A DNA stretch of 64,000 nucleotides from Isoetes taiwanensis (GCA_021234155.1 JAJEKV010000274.1:310001-374000), one strand, 5' to 3'; shown: positions 45,504 through 58,088, counted from the stretch's first letter. Notes: a model not told the origin generated them from the sequence alone. Made by a program: numbers and translations.

Positions 45504-46029
45504 TATACTTTAATTTCTCTTATACATATGATCTGTTTATTTTCTTGGCTCATATGGGATAAGGCATAACCCCTACCGTGTTTGTGGGGGTTAGCCTGTC
45601 CCATGCTCATAGTATATTTAATCTATGGTGTTATGCCCTTATTCCACGGTAGATGGTAGGGTTTTTTTTATTATTGCTCTAAATGTGTGATAATATACAA
45701 TGTGGCTACTAGAGATCACACTAAGTAAGAGTTGGTCTAAGAATTGATGTGAAGATACACATGTCTAAAGATATTTAGAACTATGACCTTAGGAAATCTG
45801 AGGCAAAGTTAATGAGACATATTCGCTGATTGGACTTGTAGGAATCTAATATACACCCTAGATATCCTTTAAAGAATAACTCTATGGTCTGACACTTTAA
45901 GACCGATAGAATTTATGGCAAAAATAGCCCTAAGTCTATTTCCATATGTGCAAGATCTTGTAAGACCATGGCAGGCTGGTAAGATCGGCTGTAGATACCC
46001 ATTTAGGGAATGGTCTGAATTTCTTTACC
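45504..46029 (+). repeat. PLE linker (pLTR-like), full form
   Basis: It separates the RT stop of one copy from ORF1 of the next. It contains a hairpin-forming stretch at 45558-45605 (gggataaggcataacccc pairing with ggggttagcctgtccc) and the uninterrupted LINE target gccctaagt at 45927-45935. About 290 bases (45512-45800) are missing from the other linker at 51757. Confidence 0.7.
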
Positions 46030-46323
46030 ATGGGCTATGACTCAGACGGAAACGAAACCTCTGGTTCTGAAGAAGAGGCTATAGAAGCGCTAAACCTAGC
46101 AATACTGCAAGAAGAGCTTGATAGTTACAAATCGGAGCATACTATGGACTCTAGAACGGCTAGAGGCGGCCTCAATCAGAAGCGGAGCTTCAATAACAGA
46201 GATGATAGACAAAATAATCAACGTGCTTCCAAAGCTTTTGGAGGACGGCGCCAGGAGGACTACCATAGTGCTGATAATGTAAAGGATACTCAGGGCGATG
46301 ACATGGAACCAGACGAATACCAG
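46030..46323 (+). CDS. PLE ORF1, first exon
   Basis: Starts MGYDSDGNETSGSEEEAIEA and continues acidic, then Arg/Asn-rich (NQKRSFNNRDDRQNNQRASK), ending DMEPDEYQ at a CAG|GTTCTT donor. Reading through gives 105 residues and a stop at 46347. Splicing to 47859 instead continues in phase 0 as DAFDDEEFEIIPP. A nearly identical copy (one Leu/Phe change) exists at 58217, so the exon is not drifting freely. The mixed acidic and basic disordered composition suggests a nucleic-acid-binding or structural role. I know of no named family for it. Confidence 0.6.
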
Positions 46324-47858
46324 GTTCTTGCATATATTTTAGACTGATTTGATACTATATATAGATTTTCCAGTTTAGGCTATAACGCATGCAGCAAGGC
46401 AGTTGTAATATAAATGGTGACACTAGTGTTCACATTCCGATCCTAAATACAAGGCACTTACATGTTAAACTCCTTTTCTGAAAACAGAGCTTTTCTGCAG
46501 ACATGCTCTTTGTGCTGATTTCTAAATACTGATACATGTGACAATACATAATATTCCATTTACAATGGAAGAATACTGGACCTACTTTAGATAAATTTAA
46601 TTTTTCTAATCAGTAACAGTACATGAACGTTTATTGATTCTTAAAAGGTTTTTTACTTTTACATAAACACGGCTATTTGCTAAGAATGTTTACATATGGA
46701 ATATGTTTCAATTTATAATGATTATTCTGCAGATGTGCTTACATATTTAAACCTCCTTTTGTTTAATTCTGACAGAAAGGGCAGGAGGTACAATAGGTGA
46801 TCAGTCATAAACTGAAAATCCCTATGTACCTTCTGGCCCTTACCTCGTTACCATGAATATGCTAACGGAGTACTGGTTGACTGCAGGTACAGGATTTTCC
46901 TCTTATTGTGTCTCTTGCTTTTTATGTTGGAACCGGACATTAGGATGGTGCGGATAACTTGAAGCAGATGCAGCAACACATGCTTATGAATTACTCAAAA
47001 ACAATGGTTTGGATGTTACAGTAATTGTCTTCCTGAAGGACTTTACCAGCTCGTGTAGTTGGGATCTACTTCCATTTTCTATATGCTCTATGTTTCTACA
47101 CCTAGTCTACAATACTATCTGTTTTTTTTTTTATCTCGGATGAAAGGCTCTATAGGATCAGATAGTGTATATGCACTTATTCTACTATGTTTAATCTCCA
47201 CTTTAGACATTTCACAAAAATATATGATCGGATATCATATTATAGCAGATCTAAACTTCTTACAGGTTTTACATGTTTCTATCATGAAGATAGTAAAGTT
47301 TAAACATGAGATCTAAAGTTTACTTGGAGTTTTTTAATACAATATCAGAGATATACTCATACATTTATGATACACTGTTTTTAATAAAATTTTGTGGCTA
47401 TAATGATACTATATAATGACATAGATTTAACGTGTCCATGTTCTTTTACATTTTATAGGATATAACATGATTATATAAAGGTCTAATACTGATTATTTAA
47501 GTCCAGCAGGATATAGACAGGGCTTTCCCTTATTAAAAAGTATGAAATTGAGAAATTCTTTATGTTAGGTACTAGATACTATGGTAAGTATGCTCTACTT
47601 AGGCATAGGATGATAATACTGCCAAGGTATTGACCAAGGCAGATGTTTAGGCTAGTGATTACTAGTCTAGGCCGGTTTTTTTTTAGATATTTCATCTCAC
47701 TAGGAGACATCCGGTGTATATCTAAGTACCATATTCTAGTTGTAAGAGCAAGTATGATTTCCTAAGATGCTACTTAGGGCACAATGCTTTGTATATATAT
47801 CTTTAAATCTCGATAATATTTATAGACTGATACTGCATATCTGAACGTGTAAATACAG
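46324..47858 (+). other. Candidate spliceosomal intron of the PLE
   Basis: Begins GTTCTTGC after CAG and ends TGTAAATACAG before GATGCC. It is 1535 bases long, very AT-rich and stop-filled in all frames, between two protein-like segments that join in frame. Penelope-like elements are known for keeping introns through retrotransposition, so an intron here fits the family. Confidence 0.6.
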
Positions 47859-49413
47859 GATGCCTTTGATGATGAGGAGTTCGAGATAATTCCTCCTACA
47901 TTGAACGATGAGCTGATTGCCATTGGCTACGACAAGAATAGGATTGAATGCCCAAATCACGTTGTCCAATCAGTTATATGCTGTATTAAAAACATGAAAG
48001 TGCATGAAACCATTTTAGAAAAGGAAGCAATTAGGGCTCCTGATCAATTTTCTGCTGACCCACCTTGGATTCAGTGAGTGGTTGTTACTTTTACCTCGTA
48101 TTAACAAGATATTTGATAAGGAAGAGGAGGTAGTTCCCTTTATTGAAGAAATTTATGATGGTCTGCCACAAAAAATCTATGAATGGACCAGAATTGAAGA
48201 TGAATACCAGGCTGATTTTGTACTTGGTGTGACTGCTCTTGAGGATGCTAACAAAATAAAAAATACCAATGCAAAGGATGAAGAGCTGGCTCGTGCAAGT
48301 AGGCCTGATAAGTATTCCATTGAAAATGTTTGTGATGATGATCTCTTTGATGTTGATATACTTACTGAAGAAGATAGGGCTGTTCTACATCCTAGTGAAT
48401 CTCAAGATAATAAGGATAAAGGTATGGAATTCAAGTTCACATTGAGAAACTGCCTAAAATTTCCTTTGATTCCTCACAGGCTGGTTGAGAGCCAAGGGCT
48501 TTTATGCAATCAAGCCATATGGAGAACCAAGAACTTCGGGGCTTTAGCTCCTATCAGTAAAGATGCATGGATCCTTCTTGGTGGTCTCACAATGGAAAAG
48601 ATACGTGAAGCAACAACCTCTATATTCCGTATGGATAAGATTAAGAAAACAAGAGTAAAACTTGCCGTCACAACACAGTTTTTTGACAAGAGATGCACCA
48701 GAAGTGACCTCATGATGCTGGCGCAAAAGGGACACATGGCTTATGGAAATTTAACTAGAAATGATTTCTATCTGAAACGCAGATGGAGGACCATGTGTCC
48801 ATACTTCAAGTGCATATGCGAGGATCAAAAAGGAAAAAACAAGGATGCATGTGAAGAAAGCATGATATGGTTTGACCAAGCTGTGTGGTATATGCTCAAT
48901 AATCTAAAACTCATTTTTTCTAACATGTCTTGTGCTGGACAGATGGTTGCATTTAGAGGGTGGCTCAAGACTACTCTCAGGGAGGGAGTAGCAGCCTTCA
49001 TTGCATACCTGGAAGTATGAAAGATGCTTATTGGGATGACCATGAAGATGACCATTGATTCTGATTCTGACCTTAAAACAGAATACCCCAAAGGTTTGAT
49101 GACAGACATTTGCGAAAAGACCATAAAGCCCATTAGTTTTTTGAAAGGCACTTATGGTACAGCCAGTAATAGCAGCAGCAAGGTGTCCTACAAAGGCAAA
49201 ACCTCAAACTCCAGAGGTTCACAATTCAAAATCAATGCACCACCTAGGGTGACTGTTCTACCAGGGGGTAGTAAAGCTGAAAACTCCTCATGTGCTACAG
49301 TGGAGGGATTAGAAACTCCTGGGAATGTTGGACACTCGGTGACCAAGGAGAACAAGACAAATTCGCACAATACTGATGGCAATATTGCACAAACACTAAA
49401 GTATGATACATGA
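47859..49413 (+). pseudogene. PLE central coding region, function unknown
   Basis: The exon opens DAFDDEEFEIIPPTLNDELI and runs to a TGA at 48075. A one-base shift there leads into the long frame from about 48076 (SEWLLLLPRINKIF...), open to 49018, then one in-frame TGA (49018-49020), then 131 more codons to 49413. Notable pieces are FKFTLRNCLKFPLIPHRL, KDAWILLGGLTMEKIREATT, MCPYFKCICEDQKG and a Ser/Gly-rich end (GTASNSSSKVSYKGKTS). Two cysteines in PYFKCIC followed by a DACEE could be a metal site, but I do not recognise the domain. The total span fits an N-terminal extension of a PLE RT or a separate ORF1 product. Confidence 0.55.
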
Positions 49414-49675
49414 GGTATGTGTTTATTACATTACTTCACTTTCTGAAATTCAAAAGTATGCATCTATCTAAAGGATATTATGTATGATAGAATGTTTCTT
49501 TGTATATAAACATATGATATTTTTTTAAATCTCAAGAGGTTGGACCTTTACTCTTTACATATATCTAGAAGATGTCATGTATTATTTATACTGATGTAAT
49601 CCAATTGGATTATTACCTGAGATACAAATGACGATTTCGTTAGATATGATTTCGTCAATGCTATTTAATTTACAG
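49414..49675 (+). other. Possible second PLE intron
   Basis: GTATGTGTTT at 49415 is a strong donor and the region ends CTATTTAATTTACAG at 49675, a strong acceptor with a pyrimidine-rich lead. The reading frames on both sides do not join cleanly (a TGA lies just before the donor), so this is weaker than the first intron. Confidence 0.4.
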
Positions 49676-51740
49676 ATTCAAAAATGCATTCAAAAGGATG
49701 CTCTTGGCAAATTACATCTTAGGGAAGAGTCTGTCAAGAAAAAGATAAGAATAGTACACTGCTGTTTTTTATCCAAGATTTTAGACAATATATGTCTGCC
49801 TAAAATCATACATCATGCCATGACAGATGTACTTGGGAATGTTGGAGAAGACATCATGAATGATATCATGTTCTCCTGGAGATATACGGAGAACATGAGG
49901 GATCTATGCTACAAGCCATTCTATGTATTCGCCCCAGAAAATATGAATGCATGCCCGTGTTTATACCCTCAATTTCGCAAATTTGTAGACCCAGAGTTTG
50001 GCCACATATGCACTACAGACTTCAATATAGTTGAAAACAAATTGGTACGCAATCTGCTCCTATTTGGTCTAAACCACATCCCTGACAAATGCCTAGTATG
50101 GAAAGAGTTCAAAGAGGAAATATTTTCTGCTGTGGACATAATCTTGGAGATAAACCAGTTTGTACACCCTCATATAACCGACATAGACAGGGAATCCATC
50201 AAAGGTATTACATCTAAAAAGACGTATACATTGGTAAAGGCAGCTCTAAAAAAGGAGGTCTCCAGGAAATTTCCTTTAAATGACTCTAATGCTATCAAAT
50301 ACCTAGATTGGCTCAACAAGTACATGTATATTGCTGGAGTGGACAAAGCCATTAACAATCCATCCTTTATATGTCCCAATTATATCAGAAAACTTGCTTA
50401 CAAGAGGCTTAGTAGCAAGGATTTTAGAAAAGTGGACATAGACCAGACTGCCATTATTTGGAAAGTAAATAATGAAATACAACAGATTGTAGATTATGTT
50501 GGTGTAATGAACGCTTACCTTACCTATTGGGAGTTTATAAAGCCCACAAGAGAGATTTTCGTTGGATCACTAATGCGCATGGTACAGTTTATACACAAAT
50601 CTCGGTTGTTATTACAAGTGGACTTAATATGATCATTGAGCAGTGGCCTGATATAGCCAAGAGATCCTATGATAAATTCTGTAACCTTTTTCCAGGAAGG
50701 TTTAACCCTAACTGGATGATTGGGTCCATATATGACGTTGTCTTAAACCTCCCTGCAAAGATCACGGACATTTTTGTAGCTGATATCACGAAATGTTATG
50801 AAAGCATTCCTTTAACTGGAGAATTTGGCATATGCTATGTTATAACTCAGATTATTAACTCTACCTGGGAATACATGATCTACCTACACCATAACCATAA
50901 GTTATGGATCAAAAAGGAAGGTGAGGAAATGTACACATCCAAATGGTTCAAGTTGATCCAAAAGGTAAATGTTTGACGCTTATGACCAAAGAAACTTTTA
51001 TCAGGGCTAATATTTGGTTACTTACCAACTGTTTCATCATGATGGGACAAGATACCTGGATCCAAACTTGTGGGATCCCTATGGGGTTTGCATGCAGCCC
51101 ATGCTGGTGCAACCTATATCTGGCATGGTTTGAATCTAGGTTCATTAAAAATTTATTGATACAAGGCAGATATAAGGAAGCAGAGATGTTCAAGTCAACA
51201 TTTAGATACATGGATGATTTGCTAGCACTAAACTGTCCTATTATCAAGAATTTTCTGGGATCTACATTTCCACAGATCCAGAATAACATATTTATATATG
51301 ATCTTGAATACTTGGGGATTAAAGAAGAGACCACCAAGGCATACAATAATGAGCTGGACATGGTACATGGGTTTAAAGGAAACTTTTTAAATATGACCAT
51401 TGAAATTATGAGCAGGGCCAATGGGGTGTTCCAGATTACTAGATATGACAAAAGGGACATTTTACCATTCAAGGTCCTCAAATTTGTGCATGCTAACAGC
51501 TGCAGACCGTATTATCAAGCAAGAAACGTAATCATATCACAGATACTGCCATATATGTATGTCAACTCTTGTCCAAGAGCGGCTGCTAAGGAGATAAAAC
51601 AGTTGATTATCATCTTCCAAAAAAACGGCTTTGACGAGAAAGGGCTAAACAGAAGAGTTTATAAATATGTGCAAAGCAATAACTTCCCAGGGTTGCAATA
51701 TGACAGCAAAGATTTGCTTATATTCCTGAATCCTTACTAA
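49676..51740 (+). pseudogene. Penelope-like reverse transcriptase
   Basis: Three overlapping frames (to about 50530, about 50530-50940, about 50945-51740) make one RT, so two indels break it. Motifs in order: NIVENKLVRNLLLFGLNHIP; VDKAINNPSFICPNYIRKL (the DKA-NN-V--C--Y block of PLEs); YKAHKRDFRWITNAHGTVYT; motif A FVADITKCYESIPL; motif B CGIPMGFACSPCWCNLYLAW; motif C FRYMDDLLAL; then YLGIKEE, FLNMTIEI, YDKRDILPFKVLKFVHA. The DKR-x-x-x-PF block after motif C is characteristic of PLE and related TERT-like RTs. The protein ends FLNPY with no GIY-YIG domain after it. Confidence 0.78.
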
Positions 51741-51883
51741 TTCAGGTATTATACTTTTAATGAGACATATTCGCTGATTGGACTTGTAGGAATCTAATAT
51801 ACACCCTAGATATCCTTTAAAGAATAACTCTATGGTCTGACACTTTAAGACCGATAGAATTTATGGCAAAAATAGCCCTAAGT
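51741..51883 (+). repeat. Second PLE linker, left part, with LINE target copy
   Basis: Matches 45495-45511 and 45801-45935 of the first linker, with 290 bases missing between. It ends in gccctaagt (51875-51883), the left copy of the LINE target duplication. Confidence 0.85.
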
Positions 51884-51959
51884 CACCTAACGGGAGTAGA
51901 TGAGGATGGCGGTGGCGGAACTAAGGCGGCGTCTGCAGGCGTTGGTGTGACCAGCCGGA

Positions 51960-53587
51960 TCGAATCGAGCTCCGGAGGCATGGCAGACAACCGGATTGGG
52001 AGGGGCGACCCCCTGGAGATGCAATCGGCAACTCATAGACGGATTCCGAAGCTGGCGCGGGCTCAGCAGACTCGTTTGGGCGGGGTTGGATCTTCCACCC
52101 AGAAGCCTAATCCGCCTTCAGCGGATCTTCTTATGGCAGAAAGGCAGGCTGTAGGGATCGATTTGGCCGCATCAGGACCACAGAGCCGACCTGTGGGGCG
52201 GTTGTTATCATCAGACTCTTCTACAGGTGAGATGGAGCCGGCTGGGCTGGGGTTTGTGCTGCCCACAGATTCGATTGCTCCAGTGCCGGATTTGGTCAAT
52301 TCCTCACTTGAAGCAGGTGTGGACGGTGGTAGTGGGTCCCTTGTGGCAGGTAGCGGGCTACCTCAATCTGGTGCCAATCGGGCTGAGGTGTCCATAGTTT
52401 TGAGGAGTGAAGGGGCAGGGCAGACGGCCTTAAGGCCGCTTCTGGGTGGTGCACTGCAACCAGGGGCTGGGCAAGGCTCTACGGAGAGAGGGAGGGAGCG
52501 GGCTGCCCTCTTCTGGATTTGGGGCAGCAGCCAGGATCTGGGCGGGGTCCTATGGAGGTCGGTGGGATGGAGGGAGTGACTCATCCCCCCGCAGGTCAGG
52601 GAGCATCCTCTGCACTCAATCTGTAGGTTGGCGTTCAGGCTGGAAATCCTTGTGCAGTGGGTGTACAGGCTGCGGGGGAAGCAAAATTTGAGGTCCCGAG
52701 CAGCATGCCACCACTTGAGACAGCGACTCCGCTGGCCAGTCCAAATTCGCCTGTCTCGACGTTGCCGGAGGATCCCTTTGCAGTGGCAGATCCGGTGTGC
52801 AGTTTACCCCAGGGCAATCGGTGTGGTGGTGTTCCACAGCATCCGCATAAGCCGTCGGGATGGGACAAATCCGTGTCCGGGAGGCGCGGCGCGAAGGGGC
52901 ATGGAGTCGAGGCGGCGCAGGACACGCATGGCATGGCGAATGACCTGATGAGCGGCTTCCGCCATGCGGTTTTGAGAATGGATCCGCACACCATGGTGGC
53001 CGGCCGATACTGCTCGGATGGAGGAGGCTTTGGCCTTCTTGAATCAAAGACTGAGGAGGAGGGAGTTGCAGGTGGACCCCATTGGCCCTCCGGCGGCCAT
53101 AGTCGAGTTAGATCATCAGCAGCATCTCAAGTCTATTTCCAACCTAGTCTCGTGCGCAGTATTGGTGTACTATACTGGGGTGCTGGATACAAGGAGAGTT
53201 GGTAGGTGGCTGCAAGCTCACTTCAAGCGGTTGGGGATCTCGCCGTTTCAGTCCTTGAAGTTCCTGGGGAACAATTTTTTTCTCCTCATGTTCGATGCGC
53301 CTCCGGTAGTGGAGAGGGTAGTAGCCAGAGGTGTTGACCTCATGTGGGGGAATTACCTGATTTACCAGCATTACACCCCTGGGGTGAGTGCTCGGTCATT
53401 GTCGGCCCTGAAGATCCCGTGTTGGTTTCAGGTGATGGATCTCCCCGCGGATATGTTGTTGCCTGAGTTCATGATTGCGATGGCTAATGGGCTCGGCGGC
53501 CATATTGCGCACTCCATAGTTCAAGAGCCGAAGATCTGTGTGGCTTTACCCGCGGATAGTCCGCTGCCTCCTTGGGTGATTTGTTAG
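51960..53587 (+). pseudogene. LINE ORF1 (gag-like, DUF4283-type region)
   Basis: The N-terminal half (51960-52995) is low-complexity, Gly/Ser/Pro-rich and shifts frame near 52650. From about 52990 the frame reads MEEALAFLNQRLRRRELQVD and then VGRWLQAHFKRLGISPFQSL, NNFFLLMFDAPPVVERVVAR, IPCWFQVMDLPADMLLPEF, GLGGHI. The layout fits the DUF4283-type RNA-binding domain that starts many plant L1 ORF1 proteins. The CCHC knuckle that usually follows is not seen; GC-rich broken frames lie at 53590-54225. The apparent ATG at 51863 lies in the flanking PLE and is not the true start. Confidence 0.6.
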
Positions 53588-54229
53588 GGGCGAGGGGCCC
53601 GTACTTTCGGTTTCCCCTCGCATTGTTAAATGGGGCGGAGATCCTGAGAATGTTTCAGCTCTCGGTCTTTGCGGGCTCGCTTCGAAGTTCAGGCGGCACG
53701 ATGCTCGGGGGCTTCCACAGAGGCAGGAGGAGGTTCGGTGAGGGGGACCCGTTCGGGTCCCAAGCTTCGGCACCCGGTGGAGGAGGCTCCTCGGCCCGGG
53801 ACTCGGCCGGTCCCAAATAGGATAGGCCCGCCGGTCTATCTCGGATAATGAGCGGGCCGGTCGCCGATAGGGGCAGGGATCGTATCTCCACCTGACGGTG
53901 GCCGAAGTTGCTTCACATCCAAATGGCCGAGGGCGGGCGAAGCGGCCTTAATCCGACGAATGGGCTGGGGACTGGTGGAGGAGCGGGCTGGCGCCGTCGG
54001 ATCGGATCCCGATGTCGCGGTCCACCCAAGCCTCCTCGGAGGGGATGGAACTGGATAAGGTGGCTCGGGTACGCTCATGGGCGGACGAGGTGGATTTGGA
54101 TGCTGGGGTTGCACTTACAGATAACCCGCTCGCTCTTGTTCCATACGACTCAGATCAGGGGCCGGCTTCACCGGCAAGACGAGGGCGGAAGAAGAAGCAT
54201 CGTAAGAATCCTTCTTCCCAGTCGTAGTT

Positions 54230-54945
54230 ATGGATAAAAAGATCGTGAGCTGGAATGTTTTTGGGGTGCGCTCGTCACCTGCGAAGAGGACGAGAGTGGC
54301 ATTGGCTGTTCGGAAGTTGGATCCAGATATTTTGTGCCTTCAGGAACATAAGTGTCACAGGGGGACTCTCGGGCACTGTTGGATATGTTTGGGCCACAAT
54401 ATGCTGCTGCGGTTGCCATCTCTGGGGCCTCGAAGGGTGGGACTGCCATTGCGTGGAAGATGCATGTGTTGGTGACTTTTACCATGGCCGATCGTTGGGG
54501 CAGGTGGGTCATCATCAAGTGGCGCGAGGGTCCACGTGAGTGGGAGATTGTGAATGTCTATGCCCACAACAGCGCGCGGCAGAGAGGGGCGTTGTGGGCA
54601 TCGTTAAGACATAAGGTCGCATCTTTGGGGGCGGATGTGGCTTGGCTGCTGTTGGGCGACTTCAACATGGTCGAGTCTGTCCATGATAGGTGTGGCAGAG
54701 GAGCAAAAGTTGTGCAGGGTTTTGAGCGGCAGCAATGGGTAATGTTCTTTGGACTCCTTGCATCCGGCAGGAGGCGACTCTTCATTTACGTGGTGTAATG
54801 TCGGTGGGCGGGGTCGGTCGGGCGCATAAACCACGATAGATGCTATGCTAATACCCTAGCAGCGGACCAGGCGCCTCAGCTCAGGCGGACGAACATTTTG
54901 TCTACCGTGGTCTCTGACCATTTTCCTCAGTTAATCTCCCGGGAT
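54230..54945 (+). pseudogene. LINE ORF2 endonuclease domain (EEP/AP-type)
   Basis: Starts MDKKIVSWNVFGVRSSPAKR, then LDPDILCLQEHKCH (catalytic Glu), then in another frame GGTAIAWKMHV, EWEIVNVYAHNS, AWLLLGDFNMVES (GDFN) and finally, in a third frame, TVVSDHFPQLI (SDH). These are the ordered motifs of the apurinic-type endonuclease that nicks target DNA for LINE insertion. At least two indels separate the pieces. Confidence 0.82.
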
Positions 54946-54970
54946 TTGCGCAGCCAAATGAGCCGCCTTT

Positions 54971-56340
54971 GTGTTCAAGTTAAATACCGCCTACCTGAAG
55001 GATGCGGATTTCTCGTGGGGATGCCAACAGATTTGGGTTCGCACCTTTCGGGATAAGTTCGGGATGGCGGGAATGGTGCAGGCCTTGGCTGAAGTCAAGG
55101 CATTCGCCAAGTCGTGGGGCAGTCGGAGAGCACGGCAAGAGAGGGAGGTGTTAGAGGCGTTGTATCGCGAATTGGAAGACCTTAGGTCTCAGCCGTCTGA
55201 TGGGGTGCGGGAGAATGAGATTTTGCACCACATTGCAGCAGATGAGTCCAGGAGGGCTGCTCAGGCAAGGGTGAAAGCAGGGATCACCTGGTTGCGGGAA
55301 GGGGACACTAATTCTCGTACGTTCTTCAGGGCTGCGCGACAGAAGAAGTATGCGGCCTCTATGTCATCACTGGCATTGGCTGATGGTTGTATTCTGGATT
55401 CGCCGATGGACATCAAGCAGGCAACTTTTTATCACTTCTCTCAGTTCTTTCAGGAAAAGAAATATCCCTACACAAACATGATGGAGGAGATTGTTCTCAG
55501 TAAAGTGTCATGCAAGGTGTCGGCAGAGAGGAGGCAGCTATTGCAACGCCCACTCACAAAGCAGGAGCTTGAGGAGGTTTGTCGTGCCTTGGATCCTCAC
55601 AAGTGCCCTGGTCTGGATGGCATTCCGGTCGAGTTCTTCCAAGAATATTGGGATTGGGTGGGGGACTCGGTGCTGCAGACCTATCAAGATCTGCTTTAGG
55701 CAGAAGCGTTGGACTATAGGCTCAACACGGGCTGCATCTCCTTGATACCAAAGGTGAAGGAGCCCATTTGTCATTTTATTGGCCCCATCACCCATTCCGT
55801 TTGATCTACAAAATTATTGCGAAGGCACTTTCGCTTAGACTGCAAGTTGTCTTGAAAGAGACTATTAGTCCCATGCAGTCAGGCTTCATTAGGGAAGGCG
55901 GATTTCGGCAATGTAGCGTGACATTCGAGGGCATTCTTTCGGGCACAGAAGCAGTCAACAGATTGTGTACTTGAAGCTGGATTTCGCAAAGGCCTACGAT
56001 AGTGTTCGATGGACGTTCTTGAAAAGGATGATGTTAGCCTTTGGGTGTGGGGAGGCCTTTACGGCAGTGGCTATGAAGCTCTTAGTGTTCCGCGAGTCAC
56101 CCTCCGGTCCGCGGTGAGTCATCTCCGATATTTAGGGTGGGGCGTGGAGTTCGCCAGGGATGCCCTTTGGCGCCCTTCCTCTTCACCATTGTAGCGGAGG
56201 CCCTCTCGCAGTTGTTGACTTCTGCAGTGGAGGCGGGTGTGGTGGAGGGGCTGAGGATGGCAGATGGATCGCAGCAGATTGGCAGTCAGTACGCTGATGA
56301 TTCATTCCTCTTCCTACAGGCTGATGAGGGAAATCTGTTA
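54971..56340 (+). pseudogene. LINE ORF2 reverse transcriptase
   Basis: The linker (WLREGDTNSRTFFRAARQKK) leads into CPGLDGIPVEFFQEYW. A TAG at 55697 replaces the CAG found in the 25.7-kb copy, and the DWRPITLLS block is lost in a small deletion near 55770-55805. Then come MQSGFIREGGFRQ, LKLDFAKAYDSVRWTFL (another frame), RQGCPLAPFLFTI and QYADDSFLF (motif C). Motifs A, B and C are all present but not in one frame. Confidence 0.85.
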
Positions 56341-57976
56341 AACATGAAGGAGCTGCTGGATACGTTTTCCCTTGCTTCTGGCTGCCTCATGAATTGGACG
56401 AAGTGCTCGGCATTGTGGCCGACAGCTGATCCCATGCCTGTGGTCGTGTCCCAATTCCCATGGCGAACGCAGCCGCAGGGCACGTGCTCTAGGCTTTTGG
56501 GTATTCCGTTCGGCATCGACATCTCAGCGTCAGCTGTGTGGGAGGATATTCTGGTGGGACTGCATCGGCATCTCAATTGGTGGAAAGGGGGGAAGCTGTC
56601 CATGGCTGGCAGGGTCACAGTGGCGAAGTCTGTCCTATGTTCCACTCATGTTTATATGGCCTCTATTATCCTGGCGCCGGAGAGCAAAGTGCAGGAGATC
56701 TCCTCTATGGTTCGTAACTTCGTATGGGGAGGCAATGAGGAAGGGGCGGTCGTGAAGGTGGCCTGGTGGAAGTGCGTGCGCCCCAAGGCTGCGGGTGGTC
56801 TCGGCTTCTTCGACCTCTCGCTGCATGGCAAGGTCCTCTTGTCTAAGTTTGTCTTTGCCATTCTTGAGGAGGCGCTCGACTCCCCGGGCATGGTCTTGCT
56901 TCACCAGTCACTGTCCCACTCGATAGTTTTCCACAAGCCGTCCTCAGGTCCGCCAGCTCCCTTAGGCGTTGTTCGTGGATATCGCCGTATGCTCATGCCT
57001 CCCGTTTTGAAGGGGCTCTCTGCGAGCACGAGCAGGTCCGGATCCATCGCTGATACAGCGATTGACGCCACCAGGTGCATTCAGTTGGAGGCATCGTCTT
57101 GGTGGATCCCACTTGGACCAGGCGCACCCGTGGTTTTGGCAGCCTCCGTCGATCCCCGAGTCCAGCGCAGATGGACGCAGTGTGGGGTCTTGACGGTGGC
57201 GGACTAGTATATGGACGGGCAACTAGCGCCCTGGCAACTTTTTCGCCACATATTTCGGCTTCAAGAACGGGATTGTGCTATCTGGGCGCGGGTGGCTAAT
57301 GCTCTGCCGCTGCACCCTCTGCAGGTATCGGGACGTGTGTGGAAGTGTCACCCGAAAGTAGATCCCTCAAATTTCGTGAAATCCTGTTATGGGCTTTTGG
57401 CAATTCAAGATGAGCTGCCTCCTTCGGATGGGTGGAGTCTTCAGGTGCCTGGGGATGATTGGGCCTATATCTGGAGATGGGTATGGAACCCAATCTCGCC
57501 TCCCAAGATCCGCAGGGTATTCTTTGATTGTGCACCGTTCTCGAGGGTGAACACGTGGGTCCACAGGATCAACCCGCGGATTAGCGACTTGTGTCCTATG
57601 TGTGGTGCCTGTGTGGAGACTCGGAACCGCATGTTTCTGTTCGGATCTCCGGTAGGCATGGCAGTGGGTCCAGCTTCTCTTTCATACCTCGCTCCGTAGT
57701 CAAGAGGTTCTTTTGGGGGTGTACCCTAACAGGTGGTCCCAGCTTCAGAGTCTGGCCTTTCATCTGTGTAAAGCCTGGTTGTTGTGGCTCATTTGGAAGC
57801 GGCGACGCATGAAGGTGTTCAGGAACGCAGAGATGCAGCCTGAGGCTTTGGTCCCGCAGCTGAGGTACAAACTATATCTTTCTTACTTGGCGTCCCCTCG
57901 GAAAGAACAGTTCAAGGCAGCGGTCTGGGAAAGAACCCTCCACATTGTAGACACTCTGGGCAGATTTGTGGCATGA
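56341..57976 (+). pseudogene. LINE ORF2 C-terminal part with zf-RVT
   Basis: Continues open from 56137 to 57207 (LSMAGRVTVAKSVL, MVRNFVWGGNEEGAVVKVAW, GGLGFFDLSLHGKVLL), then in other frames PSNFVKSCYGLLAIQDEL, WNPISPPKIRRVFF and ISDLCPMCGACVET. The zinc motif is damaged (E-x-x-H-x-x-x-C becomes RNRMFLF), unlike the copy at 24317-25234. The end WLLWLIWKRRRMKVF to RFVA at 57976 is well kept. Confidence 0.82.
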
Positions 57977-58088
57977 GTCATAGATAGGTATACATGTTAG
58001 GTGGGTGCTTGCTCTGGTGTGGGCAGGAGTACCCTAATATCGCTCGTCTTGTATTTATTCTGGATTAATATTAGTTAATGTGACCTTC

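Noticed and set aside
45495-46029. Hammerhead ribozyme in the PLE linker
   Set aside because: PLE pLTRs often hold hammerheads, so I searched for the ctgatga ... gaaa core on both strands of the linker and did not find it. Only an ordinary hairpin is present.
47059-47316. 85-codon frame inside the PLE intron
   Set aside because: AT-rich, low-complexity hydrophobic text with no family resemblance and no counterpart; it fits intron sequence.
51863-51959. ATG at 51863 as start of the LINE ORF1
   Set aside because: It lies upstream of the target duplication, in PLE linker sequence, so it is not part of the LINE.
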